From Streptomyces virginiae (GTDB lineage: Bacteria > Actinomycetota > Actinomycetes > Streptomycetales > Streptomycetaceae): a DNA stretch of 64,000 bases. A program made the position numbers and the translations under genes. The notes below the pieces were generated by a model. It saw only the letters and a program-made list of their open reading frames with translations. It did no database searches and was not told the origin of the DNA. The stretch spans positions 304,958 through 368,957 of the forward strand of contig NZ_JOAK01000012.1 of NCBI RefSeq assembly GCF_000720455.1, read 5' to 3'. Each line of letters begins with the position of its first letter. Position 1 is the first letter of the stretch. Below, piece by piece: positions 45,896-54,436 of this stretch.

Positions 45896-45910
45896 CTGAC
45901 GCTCCGTCAG
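45896..45910. promoter_or_regulatory. palindromic operator candidate (site E)
   Basis: CTGACGCTCCGTCAG is a perfect 6-3-6 palindrome in the 138-bp region between the divergent LLM gene (start 45834) and the terpene-cyclase-like gene (start 45973). It could control either or both. Confidence 0.8.
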
Positions 45911-45972
45911 ACAAGAGGTCGGTTCGAACGCGCACCTTTCCCGGCCGGGGAGTACCGCCTAGGGTGCGGCCC

Positions 45973-46611
45973 GTGGATCTGATGCTCACGCTGGTCAGCG
46001 GGATCGCCTGGACGGTCGTGTACGTGGAGGCGATCCGCGTCGGACTGCGGGACCGGACGTACGCGATGCCGGTCGCCGCGCTCGCACTGAACTTCGCCTG
46101 GGAGGCGACCTACGCGGTCCTGGAGTTCAGGGAGGGGCTCTCGCCCCAGGGCGTGGTCGACGTGGTGTGGGCGACGGCCGACGTGGTGATCATCTGGACG
46201 TACCTGCGCTTCGGGCGCGCCGGGCTGCCGGGCTTCGTGACCCGGCCCCTCTTCGCCGGCTGGTCGGCGCTGCTGTTCACCACCGGCTTCGCCGTGCAGT
46301 GGCTCTTCCTCGCACATTTCGGGATGCACGACGCGACCCGCTACTCGGCCTTCCTGCAGAACCTGCTGATGTCGGGCCTGTTCGTCGCGATGTACGCCGC
46401 CCGGCAAGGGCCGCAGGGCCAGTCCCTGACCATCGGCGTCGCCAAATGGCTCGGAACCCTGGCCCCGACCCTGCTCTTCGGGGTGATCGAGGACGCTCCG
46501 TTCATCCTCGGCCTCGGCATCCTGTGCAGCCTCTTCGACCTGGCCTACATCGGGCTGCTGCTGCGCGGCCCCGGCGGCCCCCTCAGAAGCCTTCCGGCCC
46601 CATCACGATGA
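45973..46611 (+). CDS. transmembrane terpene-cyclase-like (Pyr4/PaxB-type) protein
   Basis: This 212-residue protein has about seven membrane helices, the size and topology of fungal Pyr4/PaxB-type cyclases (about 240 residues). Acidic residues lie in matching membrane contexts: ALALNFAWEATYAVLEF (Glu in the N-x-x-W-E segment) and WATADVVIIWTYLRFGR, with a late FGVIEDAPFILGLG. Start is GTG 45973 (ATG 45982 is an alternative). Fungal homologues cyclise prenylated or epoxidised meroterpenoids by protonation. No prenyltransferase or polyketide synthase is nearby, so the substrate is unknown. The last 29 bp overlap the convergent L,D-transpeptidase gene. The assignment rests on remembered family features. 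Confidence 0.6.
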   Translation: MDLMLTLVSGIAWTVVYVEAIRVGLRDRTYAMPVAALALNFAWEATYAVLEFREGLSPQGVVDVVWATADVVIIWTYLRFGRAGLPGFVTRPLFAGWSALLFTTGFAVQWLFLAHFGMHDATRYSAFLQNLLMSGLFVAMYAARQGPQGQSLTIGVAKWLGTLAPTLLFGVIEDAPFILGLGILCSLFDLAYIGLLLRGPGGPLRSLPAPSR

Positions 46612-47389
46612 CCGGCTTCGCCGCCGGGTCCAGGGTCTGCAGGACCTTGCGCATGGCCTCCTTCGGGATGCCGACGCAGCCCTGGGAGGGGCCGTCGTGG
46701 TCCACGTGGAGCCAGATGTTGCCTCCCTTGTCCTCACCGTCCGGCATGACCGGATCCAGCGGGGACCGGCCCGGACGGCGGTTGAAGTCGATGGCGACGA
46801 CGTAGTCGAAGGACCCCACCAGGGACTCCCCGTTCACACCGCGCCCCGTGGCGACGAAGCCCCGGTCCTCGTCGTACGGGAGCCGCGTGCCCGGCGGCGG
46901 GGACAGCAGACCGCCCGCGTCGGTGAGCGCGAACACGCCCTGCGGCGAGGTCAGGTCGCCGTACGTGCGCTCCGTGGACCAGCCCCGGGCCCCGTTGCGC
47001 GCCGGCCAGCTCTCGGCCTTGACCCAGTCGGCCCCGGCCGCGGGCCGGGTGTAGAGGGTGGCCGTGGACTCCGAGGAGTCCACGGCCTTGCCGGTGACGA
47101 GGATCAGCTGGCGCGACTCGGCCGGGATCCTCTCCCGGGTCCGCTCGCTGATCCCGGTCAGGCCCTGCAGGGGCGACCGCGGGATGTCGCGCGCCGCCCG
47201 GTCCACGGGCTGCGGGCGGGAGTCCGCGCGGGCCTGACCCGCGCCCGCGGCCTGGTCGGGGTCCTGGGCGACGTACGCCCATCCGGCCGTGAGGGTCAGC
47301 AGGCCGAGGGTGGCGGCGAGGGCCGCGCGACGGGCCGTACGGCGGGACGTACGGGCGGGACGGGAGCGTGCTCGGGCGTGCTTGCTCAT
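46583..47389 (-). CDS. L,D-transpeptidase (YkuD-type) family protein
   Basis: This 268-residue protein has a basic N-terminus and one signal/anchor segment (ALAATLGLLTLTAGWAYVA). The C-terminal catalytic motif is HVDHDGPSQGCVGIP (His228, Cys238), the H-x-n-SxGC signature of L,D-transpeptidases that crosslink or modify peptidoglycan. Upstream parts (RQLILVTGKAVDSSESTATL, YGDLTSPQGVFALTDAGG) match the YkuD-like fold. It is expected on the outer face of the membrane. Confidence 0.85.
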   Translation of the reverse strand: MSKHARARSRPARTSRRTARRAALAATLGLLTLTAGWAYVAQDPDQAAGAGQARADSRPQPVDRAARDIPRSPLQGLTGISERTRERIPAESRQLILVTGKAVDSSESTATLYTRPAAGADWVKAESWPARNGARGWSTERTYGDLTSPQGVFALTDAGGLLSPPPGTRLPYDEDRGFVATGRGVNGESLVGSFDYVVAIDFNRRPGRSPLDPVMPDGEDKGGNIWLHVDHDGPSQGCVGIPKEAMRKVLQTLDPAAKPVIVMGPEGF

Positions 47390-47415
47390 TCAACCGACCG
47401 TACCTCAACACACCA

Positions 47416-48728
47416 TCAGAGATGGTTTGTCCGCGTTGTGCGCGCTGTGCGCGCCACGCCGGGCACCGGGAACCGGACGCGCACGGTCAGGCCGCCCTCC
47501 GGTCCCGGATTGGCCCCCGCCGTCAGCTCCGCATCGTGCGCCCGCGCGATGGACGCGGCGATCGACAGGCCCAACCCGGCGCCCTCACCTGCGGTGTGCT
47601 GCCGTTCGGCGCGCCGGCGGAAGGGCTCCAGGAGCCCGGGCACGTCCGCCGGATCGATCACCGCTCCGGTGTTGGACACCGCCAGCTCCCCGTCCTCGGA
47701 GGTGGACACCTCGACCCGGCCCCCGGCGCGGTTGTGGCGCACCGCGTTCACGAGCAGGTTGCGCAGGAGGTGGCCCAGCAGCACCTGGTCGCCCGTCACC
47801 GTCAGCGGCGCGAAGGTCCGTACGACCGTCAGGCCCTCCTGCGGGCAGGCCGCCAGCTCGGCGGCCGCGAGCGCGGCCAGGTCCACCGGTCCGGTCGCTT
47901 CCAGCCCCTGCTCGGACACCGCGAGGAGCAGCAGCGACTCGATGAGGTGCTCGCTGGAATCGGCGACCCCGATCAGCTTGGCCCGGATCCGGGCGACCTT
48001 CTCCGGCGACGGATCCCCGGCCAGCCCGATCTCGGCCGCCGCCCGCTGCACGGCCAGCGGGGTCCGCAGCTCGTGCGCCGCGTTCGCCGCGAACCGCCGC
48101 TGCGCGGAGACCAGCTGCTCCATCCGCCCCAGCATCGCGTCGAAGGTGTCGGCGAGCTCCTTGAGCTCGCCGGGCGGGGCGTCGAGGGAGATCCGCTCGT
48201 GGAGGTTCTCCCCGGACAGGCGGCGCGCCGTCCCGGTGATCACGCCGACCGGGCGCAGCACCCGGCCTGCCATCCACCAGGCGAGCCAGATCGACAGCAC
48301 GGCGAAGACGGCCAGGGCGAGCAGCGAATACATCAGCAGCCGGTGGCGGGTCGCCTCGGTGACGGCGTCGGAGAGGTTCTGGGTGTAGGCGTAGCCCTTC
48401 AGTTCCTCGGCGCTGGGCGCCTCGCCCGGTGGCCGCCGCTGCGCCGGCTCGCACAGGCGGCCCGGTCGCAGCAGCGGGCCGGGCGTGGCCCCGGGCGAGG
48501 GGAGGACGTAGGCCGGGCTGACGGTGCGGACGGCGCCGCTGACGCTCGCGTACAGCCCCTGGCCGACCATGACGTAGACCAGGGCGACCAGACCGCCGCC
48601 TGCCAGGAGCAGCAGCGAGCCGTACAGGGCGGTGAGCCGGCCGCGCTCGGTCCGCGGGACGCGCGCAACCCGCGGGACCTTCCGCGGGGGACGCGGCTCC
48701 CCGGGGACCCGCCGTCGCCGGAACACCT

Positions 48729-48732
<4 letters not shown>
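47416..48732 (-). CDS. sensor histidine kinase
   Basis: This 438-residue membrane sensor has TM1 (LTALYGSLLLLAGGGLVALV), a ~90-residue extracellular loop, TM2 (MYSLLALAVFAVLSIWLAWW) and a HAMP domain. The H-box is RRFAANAAHELRTPLAVQRA (phospho-acceptor His), with N-box LLRNLLVNAVRHNRAGG and G-box AGEGAGLGLSIAASIARAH. GTG 48732 overlaps the response-regulator stop (GTGA). Together they form an OmpR-type two-component system, divergent from an ABC efflux-like operon it probably controls. Confidence 0.93.
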
Positions 48733-49391
<659 letters not shown>

Positions 49392-49481
49392 GCCGTCCTC
49401 TTTACCGGAGGTCGGTGTTTCGCCGTTGTAAGCGGGGTGCGAGAGGGAAGCGAAAGGCCCCTTCACCGCAGGCTCGGGCCC

Positions 49482-49979
49482 ATGAAGCGATCCCTCATCA
49501 TGTCCACGGCCGCGGTCGTCACCGGGCTGACCCTGTTCGCGACCGCCTGCGCGAACGACCCCTCGGAGGGCGAGGACACCTCCGCGAGCGGCGGCGGCAA
49601 CGGCTCCGCCGCGGGCGGGGCCGGGGCGGACGCCGACCGCGCCGTGAAGATGCGCCAGTGCCTGCGCGAGCACGGCATCGACGTGCCCGACCCCGAGCCC
49701 GGCCAGGACCCGCGCGGGATGACCCTGGGCGGCGGCGCCGACCCGCAGAAGATGCAGGAGGCGATGAAGGCGTGCGGGATGCAGGGCCCCGGCTCCGGCA
49801 AGGAGCCCTCGCAGGAGGAGAAGGACAAGGAGCTCAAGTGGATCCAGTGCATGCGCGACAACGGCGTCGCCCTCAAGGACCCTGAGTACAGCGGCGGCGC
49901 CCGGAGAGCCGTGGAGATCCCCAAGGGTCAGGAGAAGGCCTTCGAGGAGGCCCAGAAGAAGTGCGAAGCGGCCCGATGA
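49482..49979 (+). CDS. small lipoprotein, first gene of an efflux-type operon
   Basis: This 165-residue protein has a signal peptide and lipobox (MSTAAVVTGLTLFATAC, acylated Cys 23), then a Gly/Ser linker. A helical domain with two related cysteine-containing repeats follows: MRQCLREHGIDVPDPEPGQD, then IQCMRDNGVALKDPEYSGG. The stop overlaps the adaptor start by 4 bases (ATGA). A substrate-sensing or periplasmic-type accessory role for the ABC system is inferred from position. Confidence 0.8.
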   Translation: MKRSLIMSTAAVVTGLTLFATACANDPSEGEDTSASGGGNGSAAGGAGADADRAVKMRQCLREHGIDVPDPEPGQDPRGMTLGGGADPQKMQEAMKACGMQGPGSGKEPSQEEKDKELKWIQCMRDNGVALKDPEYSGGARRAVEIPKGQEKAFEEAQKKCEAAR

Positions 49980-51094
49980 GGACGCGTGCCAAGTGGCTGC
50001 TGGGCTCGCTGGCCGCCGTACTGGCCGTCTCCGGCGGCGGCTACGTCGTCACGGCCCAGCCACAGCGCGACGACGCCGGGCAGCAGCGCCGTGCGGGCGG
50101 GCTGCCCCCGGCCACCGCGCCGGTGCAGCGCGGCGACCTCAGCTCGGGCCTCCAGGTCGAGGGCACGCTCGGCTACGCACGGGAGCGCAAGGTGAACGCC
50201 GGCGGCCCGGGCGTCCTGACGTGGGTCGCGGACGAGGGCTCGGCGGTCGAGCGGGACGGGAAGCTGTACGAAGTCAACGGCCGGCCGGTGCGGCTCATGT
50301 ACGGGTCGACGCCGATGTACCGCCCGCTGAAGGCCGGCGAGAAGGGCGACGACGTCAAGCAGCTCAAGCGGAACCTCCTCGCCCTCGGGTACGGCACGGG
50401 GCTCGACCCGGAGGACCCGGTCTTCACGGCGGGCACGACGACGGCCGTCAAGCGGTGGCAGAAGGCCCACAAGGCGGCGGAGACGGGCGAGGTCGGCAAG
50501 GAGGACGTCGCCTTCGCCGCGGGTCCGCAGCGGGTGCGCGCGAAGGACGCGGCGGTCGGCGACGAGGCGGCGCCCGGCAAGCCGGTGCTGACGGTGACGG
50601 GCACCGAGCGCATCGTCCGCTTCCAGATGGACGCGGCGAAGGCGGCGGCGGCGAAGGCCGGCGAGCCGGTGACCGTACGGCTGCCGGGAGGCGGCAGCGC
50701 CACCGGGAAGATCGAGTCGGTGGGCGGGGCCCGGTCCGACGACAAGAACGGCGGACCGGGCGCGGGCGGCGGCGCAGGCGGGGGCGGCGGCGGGGGCGGC
50801 GACAAGAAGGCCCAGGCCGAGGTGGTCGTCACCTTCGACGAGCCGGCCGAGGTCAGCGCACCGGACCAGTCCCCGGTGACCGTCGGCCTGACCGGCGAGA
50901 CCCGCAAGGGCGTGCTCTCCGTACCCGTCAACGCCCTGCTGGCCCTCGCGGGCGGCGGCTTCGGCGTCCAGGTCGTGGAGGACGGCCGGGCCCGCGAGGT
51001 CCGCGTCGAGCTGGGCATGTTCGGCAACGGCCGGGTCGAGGTGACCGGCGACGCCCTCAAGGAGGGCATGCAGGTGGGGATCCCCAAGCTGTGA
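49976..51094 (+). CDS. peptidoglycan-binding membrane-fusion (HlyD/MacA-like) protein
   Basis: This 372-residue protein has an N-terminal signal anchor (KWLLGSLAAVLAVSGGGYVV), a lipoyl-like segment (GDLSSGLQVEGTLGYARERK), and an embedded peptidoglycan-binding domain at about 120-165 (LKAGEKGDDVKQLKRNLLAL, TTTAVKRWQKAHK). A beta-barrel region is interrupted by a Gly-rich loop (about residues 258-280), and the tail GRVEVTGDALKEGMQVGIPK is typical. In Gram-positives such adaptors sit with MacB-like ABC exporters, here the next two genes. ATG 49976 overlaps the lipoprotein stop. Confidence 0.88.
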   Translation: MRTRAKWLLGSLAAVLAVSGGGYVVTAQPQRDDAGQQRRAGGLPPATAPVQRGDLSSGLQVEGTLGYARERKVNAGGPGVLTWVADEGSAVERDGKLYEVNGRPVRLMYGSTPMYRPLKAGEKGDDVKQLKRNLLALGYGTGLDPEDPVFTAGTTTAVKRWQKAHKAAETGEVGKEDVAFAAGPQRVRAKDAAVGDEAAPGKPVLTVTGTERIVRFQMDAAKAAAAKAGEPVTVRLPGGGSATGKIESVGGARSDDKNGGPGAGGGAGGGGGGGGDKKAQAEVVVTFDEPAEVSAPDQSPVTVGLTGETRKGVLSVPVNALLALAGGGFGVQVVEDGRAREVRVELGMFGNGRVEVTGDALKEGMQVGIPKL

Positions 51095-51840
51095 CGGCCA
51101 CGACAACAGCCGCCGAGCCGGTCGTGGAACTGACCGGGGTCACCAAGGAGTACCCGGGCGGGGTCACGGCCCTGCGCGGGGTCGACCTCAGCATCGGCGG
51201 CGGCGAACTCCTCGCCATCGTCGGCCCGTCGGGCTCGGGCAAGTCCACCCTGCTGCACATCGTCGGCACCCTGGACCGCCCGACGTCGGGCGGCGTACGG
51301 ATCGCCGGCCACGACATCGCGGCCCTGTCGGACCGTTCGCTGTCCGCCCTGCGGTCCCGGCACGTCGGCTTCGTCTTCCAGTCCTTCCACCTGGTGCCGG
51401 GCATCAGCGCCCGCGCGAACGTCGCCGAGGGGCTGCTGTACTCCGGCCTCTCGCGGGCCGAGCGCGGCCGCCGGGCGGCGTGGGCCCTGGAGCGGGTCGG
51501 CCTCGGCGACCGGATGGACCACCGGCCGCACGAGCTGTCCGGCGGGCAGAAGCAGCGCGTGGCCATCGCCCGGGCCGTGGCGGGCGCACCGGACCTGCTG
51601 CTGGCCGACGAACCGACGGGCGCGCTGGACACGGCGTCCGGCGAGTCCGTGATGGAGCTGCTGCACGAACTGAACCAGGACGGGGCCACCATCGCCGTGA
51701 TCACCCACGACAACGAGATCGCGGCGAGCCTGCCGCGGCAGGTGCGCATCCGGGACGGGGAGGTCGTCGCGGACATCCGCGCCTGCCGGGCCGCCCCGGC
51801 GGGCGCGGACGCGGGGGCGGACGCGGGGGCGGCGCGATGA
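51091..51840 (+). CDS. MacB-like ABC transporter ATP-binding protein
   Basis: This 249-residue ATPase has Walker A GPSGSGKSTLLH, the Q-loop in VFQSFHLVPG, the signature LSGGQKQRVAIARA, Walker B LLLADEPTGALD and a switch His in VITHDNEIA. The LolD/MacB-type sequence fits lipid, peptide or antibiotic export rather than import. GTG 51091 and the terminal TGA both overlap neighbouring genes by 4 bases. The C-terminal 20 residues are a GADAGADAG-type repeat without likely function. Confidence 0.93.
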   Translation: MTATTTAAEPVVELTGVTKEYPGGVTALRGVDLSIGGGELLAIVGPSGSGKSTLLHIVGTLDRPTSGGVRIAGHDIAALSDRSLSALRSRHVGFVFQSFHLVPGISARANVAEGLLYSGLSRAERGRRAAWALERVGLGDRMDHRPHELSGGQKQRVAIARAVAGAPDLLLADEPTGALDTASGESVMELLHELNQDGATIAVITHDNEIAASLPRQVRIRDGEVVADIRACRAAPAGADAGADAGAAR

Positions 51841-53063
51841 GCCGTACGAGGCGGCGCGTCCGGAAGCCGGCCGCGCGGCTGAGCCCGCCCAGGCTCTCCT
51901 CGCGCGACGTCCTGCACGTCGGATCGGCCGGTCTGCGCGCCCGCCCGATGCGCGTGTTCCTGTCCGCGCTCGGCATCGCCATCGGCATCGCGACGATGAT
52001 CGCGGTGGTCGGCATCTCCTCCTCCAGCCAGGCCAAGCTGTTGCGCGAACTCGACCGGCTCGGCACGAACATGCTGGTGGCGACGCCCGGCCAGGGCATG
52101 TTCAGCGGCCAGGACACCACGCTGCCCAAGGAGGCCCCCGGCATGATCTCCCGCATCGCGGGGGTCGAGTCGGTCGGCACCACGGGCGATGTCGCCGAGT
52201 CCGTACGCCGCTCCGAGAACATCCCGAAGGAGGAGACGGGCGGCGTCGCGGTCAAGGCGGCCAAGGACGACCTGCCGGGGACCCTGCGCGCCTCGGTGGC
52301 GAGCGGCACCTGGCTCAACGACGCCACCGGCCGCTACCCCTCGGTGGTGCTCGGCGACGTCTCCGCGCGCCGGCTCGGCATCACCGAACCGGGGCAGCAG
52401 GTCTTCATCGGCGGCCGGTACTTCACGGTCATCGGCATCCTCGGGCCGGTCCCGCTGGCCCCGGAGATCGAACGCTCCGCCCTGATCGGCTGGGACGCGG
52501 CCGAGCGGCTGCTGGGCTTCGACGGGCACCCGACGGCCGTGTACGAACGCTCCGCGGACGACCGGGTGGCGGCGGTCCGCGAGCTCATCGCGCGGACGGC
52601 CAACCCGCAGGCCCCGAGCGCGGTCTCGGTCACCGACCCGTCGGCGGCCCTGCAGGCGAAGGCGGCCACCGAGGGCGCCTTCAGCACGCTGCTGCTGGGC
52701 CTGGGCGGGATCGCACTGCTGGTGGGCGGGGTCGGCGTGGCCAACACGATGATCATCTCGGTGCTCGAACGGCGCCACGAGATCGGCCTGCGCCGCTCGC
52801 TGGGCGGCACGAGGGGGCAGATCCGGATCCAGTTCGTGACGGAGTCCCTGCTGCTGTCCGGGCTCGGCGGCCTCGCGGGCACCGTCCTGGGCGGCGCGGC
52901 CACGGCGGTCTACGCCCGCACGGGCGACATGCCGTGGGTGGTCCCGCCGTGGGCGGTGGGCGGCGGCTTCGCCGCCACCCTGGTGATCGGCACCCTGGCC
53001 GGCCTCTACCCGGCGGTGCGCGCGGCCCGCCTCTCCCCGACGCTGGCCCTGGCGACGGCGTAG
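51837..53063 (+). CDS. MacB/FtsX-like ABC transporter permease
   Basis: This 408-residue permease has TM1 at about 40-65 (VFLSALGIAIGIATMIAVVG), a ~230-residue extracellular MacB_PCD-type domain, and three C-terminal helices. The FtsX signature ERRHEIGLRRSLGGTRGQIR links TM2 and TM3. It completes an exporter of lipoprotein, adaptor, ATPase and permease. Such systems often remove antimicrobial peptides or cell-envelope compounds. Control by the adjacent two-component system is inferred from divergent orientation. Confidence 0.92.
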   Translation: MSRTRRRVRKPAARLSPPRLSSRDVLHVGSAGLRARPMRVFLSALGIAIGIATMIAVVGISSSSQAKLLRELDRLGTNMLVATPGQGMFSGQDTTLPKEAPGMISRIAGVESVGTTGDVAESVRRSENIPKEETGGVAVKAAKDDLPGTLRASVASGTWLNDATGRYPSVVLGDVSARRLGITEPGQQVFIGGRYFTVIGILGPVPLAPEIERSALIGWDAAERLLGFDGHPTAVYERSADDRVAAVRELIARTANPQAPSAVSVTDPSAALQAKAATEGAFSTLLLGLGGIALLVGGVGVANTMIISVLERRHEIGLRRSLGGTRGQIRIQFVTESLLLSGLGGLAGTVLGGAATAVYARTGDMPWVVPPWAVGGGFAATLVIGTLAGLYPAVRAARLSPTLALATA

Positions 53064-53103
53064 GCGGCTCAGGCGGCGTTCGGTGATCGGTGACCGGTGA
53101 TCG

Positions 53104-53158
53104 GTGATCGGCTCCGGGGAGTGAAGGGAACGCAAGCCGACCCCTCGGAGCCGATCAC
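53104..53158 (+). terminator. long-loop hairpin after the ABC operon
   Basis: gtgatcggctccg (53104-53116) pairs perfectly with cggagccgatcac (53146-53158) across 29 bases. It is preceded by tandem ggtgatc/ggtgacc repeats (53079-53108). It lies between the permease stop and the Nudix start at 53176 and may be a terminator or a leader structure. Confidence 0.55.
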
Positions 53159-53175
53159 GGACGTACCCTGAATCG

Positions 53176-53619
53176 ATGAGGCGAACTCCACGTCACGCGG
53201 CACGCGTTGTCATCCTGTCCCCCACCGGGTCGGTGTTCCTCTTCCGCGAGAACAACGTGGAGGTGGGCATCCACTGGCTGCCGCCCGGCGGCGGGATAGA
53301 CCCCGGCGAGAGCCCGGAGGACTGCGTCCGGCGCGAGCTGCGCGAGGAGACGGGCTGGACCGACCTGGAACCGGAACGGCTGCTGTGCACCTGGGAGCAC
53401 GACTTCACCCACCAGGGCGTACCGGTGCGCCAGCACGAGCACATCTACGTCACCACGGGCCCGCACCGGGAACCGGTCCTGGAGGCCCCCGGCATCCACT
53501 GGCAGTGGCTGTCGGCCCAGCACCTCGCCACCCTCGGCGAACCGGTCTGGCCACCCCGCCTCTCGGACCTCCTCACCAACCCCCGGACCGAACCGGTCCA
53601 CCTGGGCCTGCTGCCCTGA
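53176..53619 (+). CDS. Nudix hydrolase
   Basis: This 147-residue protein has a canonical Nudix box GGGIDPGESPEDCVRRELRE-ETGW (residues 38-61; G-x5-E-x7-REUXEEXGU complete). It is expected to hydrolyse a nucleoside diphosphate linked to another moiety using Mg2+. The N-terminal strand ARVVILSPTGSVFLFRENN and the tryptophan-rich C-terminal region (WQWLSAQHLATLGEPVWPP) are usual for actinobacterial DR0079/MutT-like members. The substrate is not predictable. Confidence 0.92.
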   Translation: MRRTPRHAARVVILSPTGSVFLFRENNVEVGIHWLPPGGGIDPGESPEDCVRRELREETGWTDLEPERLLCTWEHDFTHQGVPVRQHEHIYVTTGPHREPVLEAPGIHWQWLSAQHLATLGEPVWPPRLSDLLTNPRTEPVHLGLLP

Positions 53620-53750
53620 CCCCACCCCACCCCGGCCCGCCACCCCCTGGGGGCGCGCCCCGCGCCACGCCTGCCCCGTATGCGCCGACCCCTCACGGGA
53701 CGGGTCCGGGCGCACTATCGTGTAGGGCGCCGACCGGAAGAGGAAGTCTC

Positions 53751-54095
53751 ATGACCACCGCCCCGGGGCCCGCCCACGGTGTCCCCCCGATGCCCGAGCG
53801 CAGCATTCCCGCGTTGCGGGCGGCGATCGCCGCCCACGCCCCGCAGCTGCTGGACGACTTCGAGGCCAACTGGCGCGCGAAGGTCGCCGACACCTACGAC
53901 ATCGGGGCGGCGCCGGCGTTCCTGGCGCGCTGGTGGGGCGAGTACGCGCTCGCCAGGGATCCCCACCTCGACCACCACGTGCGTGATCTGGAGCAGCGGG
54001 CGGCCGATTGCGCTGACCCCGACAAGGCCAGGGACCTGCTGGAAGAGGCGTCGCGCATCCACCACCGGGTGGCCGCGCTCGGACCCGGCGAGTGA
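53751..54095 (+). CDS. DUF6247-like protein, possible antitoxin
   Basis: This 114-residue helical protein centres on LDDFEANWRAKVADTYDIGA and APAFLARWWGEYALARDPHL. The pattern is that of the actinobacterial DUF6247 family, small proteins usually found as the first gene of two-gene modules. ATG 53751 has AGAGGAAG upstream. The stop overlaps the start of the next gene by 4 bases. The antitoxin role is inferred from module layout and is not demonstrated. Confidence 0.6.
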   Translation: MTTAPGPAHGVPPMPERSIPALRAAIAAHAPQLLDDFEANWRAKVADTYDIGAAPAFLARWWGEYALARDPHLDHHVRDLEQRAADCADPDKARDLLEEASRIHHRVAALGPGE

Positions 54096-54403
54096 GCGCA
54101 GAGTTCACCGGCCCCCCGTGGGCCACGGACTGGACCAAGCTCGCCGCCGAGTACCGGGACACATTGCCTGATGACGTGCGGGATCTGATCGTCGACGCGG
54201 TCACTGAGCTGAAGACGTCACAGCATCCCTACCGCGACGACCATCTCGACACCACGAAGGTGAGTCTCGAGCCGGCCCGCTCGACCGACCCCCGCGGCGC
54301 CCACGTCCTGCACTTCGACCGGAGCCACGGCTGGCTGCGCTTCACCTTCGTCCACCGCACGGCCGAACCGCAGATCGTCATCGAGCAGATTTTCTGGCAG
54401 TAG
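54092..54403 (+). CDS. small RelE/ParE-like protein, possible toxin
   Basis: This 103-residue protein has a helical start (DWTKLAAEYRDTLPDDVRDL) followed by a four-strand pattern (DTTKVSLEPA, HVLHFDRSHGWLRFTFVHR, PQIVIEQIFW), like the compact RelE/ParE fold with its C-terminal beta sheet. No catalytic residues can be fixed. GTG 54092 is translationally coupled to the DUF6247-like gene. The gene could equally encode another small regulatory partner. Confidence 0.5.
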   Translation: MSAEFTGPPWATDWTKLAAEYRDTLPDDVRDLIVDAVTELKTSQHPYRDDHLDTTKVSLEPARSTDPRGAHVLHFDRSHGWLRFTFVHRTAEPQIVIEQIFWQ

Positions 54404-54436
54404 CGCCGGCTGCCGGCCGGGGTCCGTGGACGCGCT

